Shown: positions 1 through 8,641 of the stretch, in pieces
Numbering within the stretch: the first letter of the stretch is position 1
Layout: each line of letters begins with the position of its first letter
Source of the DNA: Rhodospirillales bacterium
Lineage (GTDB): Bacteria; Pseudomonadota; Alphaproteobacteria; Micavibrionales; Micavibrionaceae
Assembly: GCA_020638285.1 (NCBI GenBank)
Contig: JACKIV010000001.1
Location: 517,675 to 581,674, forward strand
Length of the DNA stretch: 64,000 nucleotides
Direction: 5' to 3'
Made by a program: the position numbers and the translations under genes
Notes under the pieces: model-generated
Told to the model about the DNA's origin: nothing
The model's database searches: none
The model's input: only the letters and a program-made list of their open reading frames with translations

Positions 1-484
1 AGATCACGAACCCTCCACCGGGCTGAACCACCAGCGGTACATTAAAAACATAGGCTTGAGGTGTTTTCTCAAGCAAGGCCGGGTCATTCACCGCAGACAC
101 CAGCATATCCAGATCGTAAACGCCGGATGAAATCTCAATCAGGACGGGATCTTCCCGCCCCTGCATCTTTGCCATCATCGGCACGAACTCTGTTTTTACA
201 AAGGTATCCGAATAAAAGCGATGCTCTAAAAAGGGAACAATGCGAACCTGGCCGGGAGCCAGAGGAGGGCTTTTCCCCCGGATGGCGTCGGCTGTAAATT
301 TCGTAATATCAGGGAGTTCCGGCTCGTCTTTCGAAATATCCACGAGAGGAACGGACGTGGCGGTATAGTTGCGCTGTGTCTCTGCAGGGGCGAGCAGACT
401 CCGAATCTGTCCACGCCAGACGTAAAGCCCCGCGGATGCGGCAAAAACAAGGACAATCAAAAGAATAGACAGGTTCTTTTTCAC
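1..484 (-). CDS. Exported or membrane-anchored protein of unknown function, C-terminus cut by the window edge
   Basis: The reading frame runs without a stop from a GTG at 484 down to base 1, so the C-terminus lies outside the window. The N-terminus (VKKNLSILLIVLVFAASAG) is a basic stretch followed by about 16 hydrophobic residues, fitting an uncleaved anchor or signal peptide. The rest is a soluble domain with alternating hydrophobic residues and an Asp/Glu/Pro-rich linker after the anchor. GTG is the only good start: the ATG frame further upstream hits a stop just before it. It lies downstream of ribF in the same orientation, about 120 bp away. I do not recognise the family. Confidence 0.6.
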   Translation of the reverse strand, partial: MKKNLSILLIVLVFAASAGLYVWRGQIRSLLAPAETQRNYTATSVPLVDISKDEPELPDITKFTADAIRGKSPPLAPGQVRIVPFLEHRFYSDTFVKTEFVPMMAKMQGREDPVLIEISSGVYDLDMLVSAVNDPALLEKTPQAYVFNVPLVVQPGGGFVI

Positions 485-602
485 GAGATCACAGCCCTTT
501 TGCCTTCAGGTTTCGCTCGTCATTGAACATAAGACGGCAGGGATTCTATAGCTATGCCGGAAGAAAATTGCAAGACAAAACTCTGTTTCCTCTCAATTTT
601 CT

Positions 603-1544
603 CTATTTTACGTCCTTCAGAAGGCTGCGGGCTTTGGCGCAATCCGCGCCGATCTGGGTGACGAGCGCCTTGATCGTATCAAATCGCGCTTCGCCGCGCA
701 AAAGCCTGACCGGGCGGATGCGCAGGGTCCGGTCGTAAATATCGCCCTCGAAATCGAGAATATGGGCTTCGACCTGTCCTGTGGGGACCTCGAACATGGG
801 CCGGATACCGATATTGGTGGCGCTGGGCAGCCAGGGCGACTCCTTGCCGCCATTTGCATCAACGATCTGAACCCAGGCGGCATAAATTCCATAAAGCGGA
901 TGAATCGTCTCGCCCAGCATCACATTCGCGGTCGGATAGCCCAGCGTTCGGCCCCTCTGGTCGCCGCGAAAAACGACGCCCTCAATCTCCCACGGCCAGC
1001 CCAGACTCGCCTGAACCTGCGTCATGTCTCCGGCGCGGATCTGTTCGCGGATGCGGGACGAGGCGTAAATGGCTTCGGACTCATCCGCCACGGCGTCCAG
1101 AACGGTGACATCGAATCCGCTCTCCCGCAAAGTCTGCGGCGCGCCTTTGCGTAACTGGCCGAACCGGAAATCATGCCCCACATAAATCGGTCCGGCGTCC
1201 AGCCCCGCGCGCAGAATTTTTGTCATAAAATCGTCCGCGCTCTGACTTGCGAAGTCCCAGTCAAAGACCATCTCAATCACCGCGTCCGCGCCGCATGCGG
1301 CCAGAACGCGCCGCTTGACGGGGGGCGGGGTGATCCGGAACGGGGGGCCGTCGGGCTGGAACAGGCACCGCGGGTGCGGCTCGAACGTCAGAACGACCAA
1401 AGGCTTGCCGAGGCGCTCCGCCCGGCTTCGGGCCGCCTGAATGAGGGCCGCGTGCCCCTTGTGGACGCCGTCGAAATTTCCGATGGCCAGAACGCCGCCC
1501 CGGAACGTGCCGGGCAGGGAGTCTATCTGCTGGGTTACAAACAT
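603..1544 (-). CDS. ribF: Bifunctional riboflavin kinase / FAD synthetase
   Basis: Converts riboflavin to FMN and FMN to FAD in the cytoplasm. The 313-residue length is typical of RibF. The N-terminal adenylyltransferase half shows GNFDGVHKGH (residues 22-31), the HxGH-type nucleotide-binding motif, and VGHDFRFG (about 122-129). The C-terminal kinase half shows RGRTLGYPTANV (about 197-208), the riboflavin kinase PTAN signature. The ATG at 1544 gives a conventional start. In many bacteria ribF sits beside ileS and lspA; neither is next to it here. It is divergent from clpA, with 260 bp between them. Confidence 0.95.
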   Translation of the reverse strand: MFVTQQIDSLPGTFRGGVLAIGNFDGVHKGHAALIQAARSRAERLGKPLVVLTFEPHPRCLFQPDGPPFRITPPPVKRRVLAACGADAVIEMVFDWDFASQSADDFMTKILRAGLDAGPIYVGHDFRFGQLRKGAPQTLRESGFDVTVLDAVADESEAIYASSRIREQIRAGDMTQVQASLGWPWEIEGVVFRGDQRGRTLGYPTANVMLGETIHPLYGIYAAWVQIVDANGGKESPWLPSATNIGIRPMFEVPTGQVEAHILDFEGDIYDRTLRIRPVRLLRGEARFDTIKALVTQIGADCAKARSLLKDVK

Positions 1545-1804
1545 GCTTTTGGTCTAGACTCTTTGCGGGCGTCGATCAAGCATCTGCCCTGAAAAAAACA
1601 GGATGTTTGCGTAATTAAGGGCGAGCTTGATCCCGAATCGGATGTGATTCTGTATCAGCCAATGGTCATAAGCCTGTTTTTCGGCATGCGAGGGCTTTTC
1701 AGCCCGTCAGGAATTCGTTAAGCTTTACGGGATAGAGTGCCGAAAGGTCCGGTTTGCACCATTCCCGCCGGACGGGTAGAATAACAGAAGATCGGGATTT
1801 TTCC

Positions 1805-4117
1805 ATGCTCTCACGCACACTTGAACGCACGCTTCACCGGGCTTTGGCTGCTGCGAATATGCGGCGGCACGAATATGCCACGCTTGAGCATCTTCTTCTG
1901 GCCCTGACCGAGGATCAGGACGCGATGGCGGTCCTGCGATCCTGCGGCATTGCGCTGCCTGACCTGCGCGACCAGCTTGGCCATTATCTGGATAATGAAC
2001 TGACGTACCTTGTCACGCCTGCCGTGGGGGACGCCAAGCCCACCACGGCGTTTCAAAGGGTGCTTCAACGCGCGGCGATCCACGTCCAGTCTTCGGGGCG
2101 CGAGGAAGTCACCGGCGCGAATGTTCTGGTCGCCCTGTTTTCCGAACGGGAAAGCCATGCGGTTTATTTCCTTCAGGAACAGGACATGACCCGCTTTGAC
2201 GCCGTCAATTACATATCTCATGGAATCGCCAAGGTTCCGGGTCAGGCCGAAGCGCCCAAAACACCCACAGGGACCGAGACTCCGGAGGATGAAAAGCCTG
2301 TGAAGACGGGCAGCGAGGCGCTGGCCGCCTATGCCGTCAACCTGAACGAAAAGGCCAAGGCCGGGCGAATCGATCCCCTGATCGGGCGGGTGGCGGAGGT
2401 TGACCGCACCATCCAGATTCTCTGTCGCCGGTCCAAGAATAACCCTTTGTATGTTGGCGATCCGGGCGTTGGAAAGACCGCGATTGCCGAAGGTCTGGCG
2501 CGGCGAATTGTTGAAAACGACGTGCCGGAGGTGTTACAGAACTGCCCGATCTATTCGCTTGATATGGGCTCGCTTCTGGCCGGGACGCGCTATCGCGGCG
2601 ATTTCGAGGAGCGGGTCAAGGCCGTTCTGGCAGAGCTGGAAAAGATTCCCGGCGCGATTTTGTTTATCGACGAGATTCATACCATCATCGGCGCGGGCGC
2701 CACGAGCGGCGGAGCCATGGACGCCTCGAACCTACTCAAACCGGCGTTGTCCGGCGGGCGGCTGCGCTGCATCGGGTCCACGACATATAAGGAATACCGG
2801 TCTCATTTCGAAAAAGACCGCGCTCTGGTCCGCAGATTCCAGAAAATCGACGTGTACGAGCCGAGCATTGAGGATTCTATCAAAATCCTGACCGGGATCA
2901 AGTCGTATTACGAAAAACACCACAACGTGAAATATACGGCGGAGGCGGTGCGCGCAGCGGTGGAGCTTTCGGCCAAATATATCGGCGACCGCAAGCTTCC
3001 GGACAAAGCCATTGATATCATTGACGAAGTGGGCGCGGCTCAGATGCTCCTGCCTCCTGCAAAACGCAAAAAAACCATCGGATTAAAGGACATAGAGGGC
3101 GTTGTGGCCGCCATTGCCCGCATTCCGGCCCGCACGGTTACGCGGGATGATCGCGAATCCCTGCGTACGCTGGAGCGGGATCTGAAAACCCTCGTTTTCG
3201 ATCAGGACAATGCCATTGAGCAGCTTTGCGCGGCCATCAAGCTGTCGCGCGCGGGGCTGCGAGAGCCGGAAAAACCCATCGGATGTTATCTGTTTTCCGG
3301 CCCCACAGGTGTCGGAAAAACCGAAGTGGCGCGGCAACTGGCCAAAATTCTGGGCGTTGAAATGGCCCGGTTCGATATGTCCGAATATATGGAACGGCAT
3401 GCGGTTTCACGCTTGATTGGCGCGCCGCCGGGCTATGTGGGGTTTGAACAGGGCGGCCAGATGACAGACAAGGTCGACCAGCACCCGCATTGCGTCCTGC
3501 TTCTCGATGAAATAGAAAAAGCACATCCGGATGTGTTCAATATCCTCCTTCAGGTCATGGACTATGGGAAATTGACGGATAGCAACGGCAAAACCATTGA
3601 TTTCCGGAATGTGATTCTGATTATGACCACGAACGCCGGGGCGTCCCAACTGGCCAAAGCCCCCATCGGGTTTGAGCGCTCCAGCCGCACGGACGACGAT
3701 CAGGAAGAAATCAAACGCCTGTTCACGCCGGAGTTTCGCAACCGTCTGGATGCAACGATTGCTTTTCGTAATCTTGGGCCCGAAACGGTCGTGCGGGTGG
3801 TGGACAAATTCATCATGCAGCTCGAAGCCCAGCTGGCCGACCGAAATGTCACGATTTCCCTGTCCGATTCGGCGCGGGACTGGCTGGCCAAGGCCGGATA
3901 TGACCCGGCCATGGGCGCACGGCCTCTGGCGCGTCTCATTCAGGATAAGGTCAAGCGCCCCCTGGCCGAGGAATTACTGTTCGGAAAGTTGGCTACGGGC
4001 GGCACCGTCCGGATCGACGTCAAGAACAACGCGCTCGCTTTCTCATTCGAGGAAGAACCCCGCCGGAAGAAAGCAGGCAAAAGAGGCGGCTCTGTCCTCA
4101 CGGTCCCGGAGCGTTGA
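1805..4117 (+). CDS. clpA: ATP-dependent Clp protease ATP-binding subunit ClpA
   Basis: AAA+ unfoldase that feeds substrates to ClpP. The ATG at 1805 opens MLSRTLERTLHRAL, the normal ClpA N-terminus; a TTG 17 codons upstream is in frame but unlikely. Domains in order: Clp N repeat (about 1-145), AAA1 with Walker A GDPGVGKTA (about 217) and Walker B LFIDEIHT, and AAA2 with Walker A GPTGVGKT (about 498). The ClpP-docking loop is visible as PIGFERSS, at the place where E. coli ClpA has IGL. The adaptor gene clpS, usually just upstream, is absent from this window. The 3' end overlaps the convergent lipoprotein gene by 20 bp. Confidence 0.96.
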   Translation: MLSRTLERTLHRALAAANMRRHEYATLEHLLLALTEDQDAMAVLRSCGIALPDLRDQLGHYLDNELTYLVTPAVGDAKPTTAFQRVLQRAAIHVQSSGREEVTGANVLVALFSERESHAVYFLQEQDMTRFDAVNYISHGIAKVPGQAEAPKTPTGTETPEDEKPVKTGSEALAAYAVNLNEKAKAGRIDPLIGRVAEVDRTIQILCRRSKNNPLYVGDPGVGKTAIAEGLARRIVENDVPEVLQNCPIYSLDMGSLLAGTRYRGDFEERVKAVLAELEKIPGAILFIDEIHTIIGAGATSGGAMDASNLLKPALSGGRLRCIGSTTYKEYRSHFEKDRALVRRFQKIDVYEPSIEDSIKILTGIKSYYEKHHNVKYTAEAVRAAVELSAKYIGDRKLPDKAIDIIDEVGAAQMLLPPAKRKKTIGLKDIEGVVAAIARIPARTVTRDDRESLRTLERDLKTLVFDQDNAIEQLCAAIKLSRAGLREPEKPIGCYLFSGPTGVGKTEVARQLAKILGVEMARFDMSEYMERHAVSRLIGAPPGYVGFEQGGQMTDKVDQHPHCVLLLDEIEKAHPDVFNILLQVMDYGKLTDSNGKTIDFRNVILIMTTNAGASQLAKAPIGFERSSRTDDDQEEIKRLFTPEFRNRLDATIAFRNLGPETVVRVVDKFIMQLEAQLADRNVTISLSDSARDWLAKAGYDPAMGARPLARLIQDKVKRPLAEELLFGKLATGGTVRIDVKNNALAFSFEEEPRRKKAGKRGGSVLTVPER

Positions 4118-4523
4118 TGGCTTTTTGAACGGCTTCGGTTAGTTTGAGGTGGTCGTCGAAGCTTCCCAGAATTTTGCCTTTTTCTTTCCCATAAATATTA
4201 TCACCGATTCGAAGTTGCTCGATTGCGGCGGTATAGCTGCCAGAAAATCCGAACGATTCTGCGAATGTGCAGCGATATTCCTTTTCCTCGTCCGACCATC
4301 CGTCCGTTTCCACGGCTGTCAAAGTGACATTTCTCAGGCTTGGGTCTTGATCGGAGGGGCCGAACGTCCGTTTCTTGATGGTCTTGAGCGTTATGCCTTC
4401 GGGCAGAAAAAGTTCGGCGGCGGCGGTGCATCCCCGGGCCAGACGGGCATCGGCCTGATCCCGGCTTACGCAGGCCGCGAGGGGCAGGGACAGGGCAAAC
4501 ATAAGAAAAATACGGGGGCGCAT
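4098..4523 (-). CDS. Small predicted lipoprotein of unknown function
   Basis: The ATG at 4523 gives a 141-residue protein with a short signal peptide ending in a lipobox, LAAC (residues 17-20 of MRPRIFLMFALSLPLAACVS). An in-frame extension upstream has no signal character, so this start is preferred. The mature part has two further Cys (RGCTAA and YRCTFA), which could form a disulfide in the periplasm. It is monocistronic, convergent with and overlapping clpA. I do not recognise the family. Confidence 0.75.
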   Translation of the reverse strand: MRPRIFLMFALSLPLAACVSRDQADARLARGCTAAAELFLPEGITLKTIKKRTFGPSDQDPSLRNVTLTAVETDGWSDEEKEYRCTFAESFGFSGSYTAAIEQLRIGDNIYGKEKGKILGSFDDHLKLTEAVQKAINAPGP

Positions 4524-4741
4524 TGGGAAAAACCCTTTTTTGGAGGGGTGAGACGTGGTGTCCCATTCTAGCGTTTTTCCCTTGTTCTGTCGATACTTAT
4601 CCACATAGCGCGGAGCGGAAAAATACGAAAGAGATGGACTTTTCTAATGGGATTGCCTATAAAAACAACACTATTCTTTCGTTTTTACTATATCGGCAGC
4701 GCTGTTTTGTGCGCTTGTGCAGCCGGAGGATCGGAGTTTTA

Positions 4742-5416
4742 ATGCCTGAGATCATCTTTAATGGCCCGGCAGGGCGTCTTGAGGGGCGTTATACCCATTC
4801 GAAAACGCCTGGTGCGCCTCTGGCTTTGGTTCTTCATCCGCACCCGGAGCAGGGCGGGTCCATGAATAATCGCGTTACGCACGCGATGTTTCAAACGATG
4901 GTCCAGCGAGGGTTTTCCACACTACGGTTCAATTTTCGGGGAGTGGGGCGCTCTCAGGGCGCATTTGACCGGGGCGAGGGGGAATTGTCCGATGCTGCGG
5001 CGGCGCTGGACTGGATTCAGGATCTCAATCCGAATGCGCCGCATGTCTGGGTTGCCGGATTTTCTTTCGGGGCGTGGATCGGGATGCAACTCCTCATGCG
5101 CCGTCCCGAAATCCGGGGGTTTATTTCGGTGGCGCCTCCGGCCAATATTTACGATTTTACCTTTCTCGCCCCCTGTCCGTCTTCGGGCCTTATCATTCAC
5201 GGAAGCCGGGACAGCATCGTTCCCGAATCGGCGGTCGAAAAGCTCGTTCAGCGCCTGCGCGCCCAGCGCGGAATCAAGATTGATTACCGCGTTATTGATG
5301 AAGCTTCACATTTTTTCAACAATCACGTTGATTTTTTGGTCGCAAACATGCATGATCACATGAACAGCATCGGTGGTGGTACCAAGGTTCAGGTGGAACT
5401 TTCGGAGGCTGCCTGA
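4742..5416 (+). CDS. Alpha/beta hydrolase (COG2945-like)
   Basis: The ATG at 4742 follows a GGAG-type ribosome binding site (CGGAG about 6 bases upstream) and gives 224 residues. The protein shows the HPHP motif after strand 3 (LVLHPHPEQGG), the FNFRGVGRSQG segment and the nucleophile elbow GFSFGAW (about residues 104-110). A late Asp (HGSRDSIVP) and His (DEASHFF) complete a Ser-Asp-His triad. Proteins of this type are small cytoplasmic serine hydrolases of unknown substrate. It probably shares a transcript with the small gene starting at 5514. Confidence 0.88.
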   Translation: MPEIIFNGPAGRLEGRYTHSKTPGAPLALVLHPHPEQGGSMNNRVTHAMFQTMVQRGFSTLRFNFRGVGRSQGAFDRGEGELSDAAAALDWIQDLNPNAPHVWVAGFSFGAWIGMQLLMRRPEIRGFISVAPPANIYDFTFLAPCPSSGLIIHGSRDSIVPESAVEKLVQRLRAQRGIKIDYRVIDEASHFFNNHVDFLVANMHDHMNSIGGGTKVQVELSEAA

Positions 5417-5513
5417 TCTGAATGCTTCGGGTTTTCAGAGTTTTCCTTTGAGAAACGTGCCAATCCTGAAAATCAGGGGGCATTATAAAAAAAGACAGGG
5501 AGGATGTTCGGTC

Positions 5514-5906
5514 ATGACTGAGGGGATGTTTGCTTTCGAAATTGTTCATGCTATTGCTGAAGTGGTTCAGCGCCACGGCCAGCATGACTTCCCTTCCGAT
5601 GAGACCGGTACTTTTACACGCATTGCTACGCTTTGCGGGCTTACGGTTTATTTTGACGGACGAGCGATCAAGAGAATCAAGGCCCATGATATGGACCTTC
5701 ATTGTGAAACATCTCCCTCTGTTATTGGTCAAACGGCCCGCCTTAGATCCCGCTCTCCTTTGTCTTTCCGTTTTCTGAGCGGTTCCGCCAATCATCTGGA
5801 CAAGTGGTATAAACAACTTCTCCAGTTTGATCGTTTTTTTGAGCCTGCCCGCCCCGTTATGTCGATGCCTGTTGCACGTCCCGATTCTTTTGCTCAGGCG
5901 GCCTGA
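5514..5906 (+). CDS. Small hypothetical protein
   Basis: 130 residues from the ATG at 5514, preceded by a good Shine-Dalgarno (GGGAGG, about 10 bases upstream). No signal peptide or membrane segment. The sequence has a helical N-terminus (MFAFEIVHAIAEVVQ) and several aromatic residues near the C-terminus (DKWYKQLLQFDRFF). I do not recognise it. The antisense frame is also open here, but the ribosome binding site and the same-strand hydrolase 97 bp upstream favour this strand. Confidence 0.5.
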   Translation: MTEGMFAFEIVHAIAEVVQRHGQHDFPSDETGTFTRIATLCGLTVYFDGRAIKRIKAHDMDLHCETSPSVIGQTARLRSRSPLSFRFLSGSANHLDKWYKQLLQFDRFFEPARPVMSMPVARPDSFAQAA

Positions 5907-5930
5907 TTTTACCTCCGGTCATGCCATTTT

Positions 5931-8570
5931 TCAGATTCTTCGGTTGGGAGGATGTCTTCCGTCCCACCATTTTTCGAGTTCCATGACCACAGACAGGCTT
6001 GATGCGGCAGCCAGAAGCCAGAGCCACTCCGTCAGGGTCACGGGTGAAATGTGCAGCGCTTCGGACAGTCCCGGCGTGTACATCGCGGCGATATGGAGAC
6101 CTTGAGCGGCAAGGATGCCCAGAATCAAGAGCGGATTGCTCCGGAAACTCTGGCGAAAAATAGAGTGGCGTTCGGAACGTGCGTTCAGACACTCGAAATT
6201 TTCAAACAGAACAACAAGCAAGAGGACGAGGTTTCGGGCCTGCGTCTCGTCATAACCATATTCCAGCAACCCCCGGAAAGCTGCAAAACTCCCCACGCCG
6301 ATCACAAGCATGGAATGAATGATGCGTCGGCGCATGATCCGGTCGAAAATCGGTTCCCCGGGTCTGCGCGGAGGCAACTCCAACTCGTCGCCTTCGGCTT
6401 TTTCGCAAACCAGCGCCACGGATTGGATACCATTTGTCACCAGATTGAGCCACAAAAGCTGAATTGCAAAAAGAGGCATCGGCATCCCGCTGACCATCGC
6501 AAGCAAAAAGAGAAGGACCTCCGCTGCCCCTGTCGCAATCGACATGAAGATGACCTTGCGGATATTGGCATAAGACACGCGCCCTTCGCGGATTCCGGCT
6601 ACGATCGAGGCGAAATTATCGTCGGTTAGAATAATATCGGCGCTTTCGCGGGCCACGTCGGTTCCCTTTCGCCCCATGGCCACGCCCACATGCGCGTGAC
6701 GCAGGGCCGGGGCGTCGTTAACCCCGTCTCCGGTCACGGCTACGAAATGCCCGTTGCGAGACAGAGACAAAACAATGGCGAGTTTCTGTGCCGGTTCCAC
6801 CCGCGCATAAATCCGCGCTCGCCGGGTCAGAGTATCCAGCGTGCCGGATTCCTCGGCCTTGCGCACCTGCGCGCCTGTGACGATCTGATCGTCGTCCACT
6901 TTAAGGCCGGCGTGCCGCGCGATGACTGCGGCTGTTCCCGGATCGTCGCCCGTAATCATGACGATATCCACCCCCGCTGCGCGGCAGGCGCGGATGGCCT
7001 CGGGGACTTCGGGGCGGACGGGGTCGCGCATGCCTGCCATTCCCAGAAAGGTCAGATTGACAAGGTGCCGATGATCGTATCCGTCCTGATTTTTCGTGTC
7101 TGCGCCGATCTGTCCTTGTGCAAAAGCGAGAACTTTCAGACCCTGTGCGGTAAGGGAATCCTTTTGGGACAGCAGGAAATTCCGATCCACCGGAACGCAC
7201 GCGCCGTCCACATCCATCGAATCGCACATGGCGATCAAGGCTTCCGGTGCGCCCTTGACGAAGACCAGAATCGAATTGTCTTCGCCTTCGTGAAAGGACG
7301 CCGCATATTGAAGATCTGATTCATAAGGGATGCGCGAAACCAGAGGCCATGTGGCCCGGATATCGTCTCCGTGAATGCCCCCTTTGTGTGCGGCGGTCAG
7401 GAGCGCCACATCGACTGTGTCTCCGATTCCCCGCCAGCCTTGCGTTTCCTTTGTCAGATGACCTTCGTTCGGGAGCGCAGCCGCGCGCAACAGTCGAGCC
7501 AGCCGGGCGTCATTTCTACAGGCTCCGGGATCGCTTTCCGGGGTCGGAAAGATCTGGCATGCTTCAATATCTTGTCCTGTTTCGCACAGGAAAGCTGCGC
7601 CGTCGGGGAGAAGAATATCCGTGACCGTCAATTCATTCATGGTCAGGGTGCCTGTCTTGTCTGTCGCGATCATGGTGCAAGAACCAAGCGATTCCACTGC
7701 GGGCATGTTGCGCACGATCACGTTGACCTGTGCCATGCGCCGCATGCCGATGGCCAGTGCCACAGAAATTGCAACCGGGAGTCCTTCGGGGATGGCGCTC
7801 ACGGCCAGAGCCACCGACATCATGAATAAATCGACATAGGGCATATCCCGAAACAGCCCGATCGTTACAAAAAATGCGATGGAGACTCCTACTGCTGCTG
7901 CGATGTTACGGGTAAATCGCGCCATGCGGATTATCAGAGGTGGTTGAGAATGGGGGCGGCGGGCAATCTGCGCCGCGATTTTTCCGATCTCGGTTCCAAG
8001 ACCCGTCGCCACGACCCTGCCTTGTCCGCGCCCGCGCACGACGATGGAACCGGCAAAGGCGCTTTGGCCGGAAGATTTCCGGACGGGGGCCGATTCGCCT
8101 GTTAAAAGAGATTCGTCGCATTGCAGATCCACGCTTTCAATCAGATCCAGATCCGCCGGGACGCGCGCTCCGGCTTCGAGCAATACCAGATCTTCCGGGA
8201 CAATCGTTCTGGCGTCGATATCCCGCTCTGTGCCGTCGCGCAAAACCGTCGCGTGGGGCTGGGTCAGTGCCTTGAGGGCGTTTGCGGCCTGTCCGGCGGA
8301 ATATTCCTGAAATGCGCCGACAAGCCCATTGACAAGCAAAACGATGCCAATGAACAGGGCGTCTTCCATATCCTTCAGGACAAGGGACACCAGCGCTGCA
8401 GCCAGAAGAATATAGATAAGAGGGTTGAGAAACTGCCGCAAAAACACGCGGACGAAAGAAGGTGGAACGGGCTCAGGCAGGGCGTTCGGTCCATGCGCGG
8501 CCAGAGTCTGTGCCGCTTGCTCAGATGTCAGGCCGGAGTTTCGGTGGGCATCGTTTGTGAGAAGAGGCAT
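5931..8570 (-). CDS. P-type cation-transporting ATPase (P2 type, Ca2+-ATPase-like)
   Basis: An 879-residue inner-membrane pump that uses an Asp-phosphate intermediate. The order is N-terminal cation-ATPase domain, actuator TGES loop (LLTGESAPV), M4 AIPEGLP, phosphorylation motif DKTGTLT (Asp304), hinge TGDGVNDAPAL (about 610-620) and C-terminal membrane helices. The M4 Glu of the SERCA-type ion site is present. In M6 the SERCA-like NLVTDG reads NLVTNG (Asp to Asn), so Ca2+ specificity is uncertain and another cation is possible. No accessory subunit lies beside it. The ATG at 8570 is a normal start. Confidence 0.9.
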   Translation of the reverse strand: MPLLTNDAHRNSGLTSEQAAQTLAAHGPNALPEPVPPSFVRVFLRQFLNPLIYILLAAALVSLVLKDMEDALFIGIVLLVNGLVGAFQEYSAGQAANALKALTQPHATVLRDGTERDIDARTIVPEDLVLLEAGARVPADLDLIESVDLQCDESLLTGESAPVRKSSGQSAFAGSIVVRGRGQGRVVATGLGTEIGKIAAQIARRPHSQPPLIIRMARFTRNIAAAVGVSIAFFVTIGLFRDMPYVDLFMMSVALAVSAIPEGLPVAISVALAIGMRRMAQVNVIVRNMPAVESLGSCTMIATDKTGTLTMNELTVTDILLPDGAAFLCETGQDIEACQIFPTPESDPGACRNDARLARLLRAAALPNEGHLTKETQGWRGIGDTVDVALLTAAHKGGIHGDDIRATWPLVSRIPYESDLQYAASFHEGEDNSILVFVKGAPEALIAMCDSMDVDGACVPVDRNFLLSQKDSLTAQGLKVLAFAQGQIGADTKNQDGYDHRHLVNLTFLGMAGMRDPVRPEVPEAIRACRAAGVDIVMITGDDPGTAAVIARHAGLKVDDDQIVTGAQVRKAEESGTLDTLTRRARIYARVEPAQKLAIVLSLSRNGHFVAVTGDGVNDAPALRHAHVGVAMGRKGTDVARESADIILTDDNFASIVAGIREGRVSYANIRKVIFMSIATGAAEVLLFLLAMVSGMPMPLFAIQLLWLNLVTNGIQSVALVCEKAEGDELELPPRRPGEPIFDRIMRRRIIHSMLVIGVGSFAAFRGLLEYGYDETQARNLVLLLVVLFENFECLNARSERHSIFRQSFRSNPLLILGILAAQGLHIAAMYTPGLSEALHISPVTLTEWLWLLAAASSLSVVMELEKWWDGRHPPNRRI

Positions 8571-8641
8571 GGAAGAAATGTTCCTCGAATTCCTTTTACT
8601 CTAGATGATTTTACGGCAGGGCGCGACAGGGGATTTTTCGA

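Noticed and set aside
5316..5816. A 166-codon minus-strand frame opposite the small gene at 5514
   Set aside because: No ribosome binding site and unnatural composition; the plus-strand gene has a good Shine-Dalgarno.
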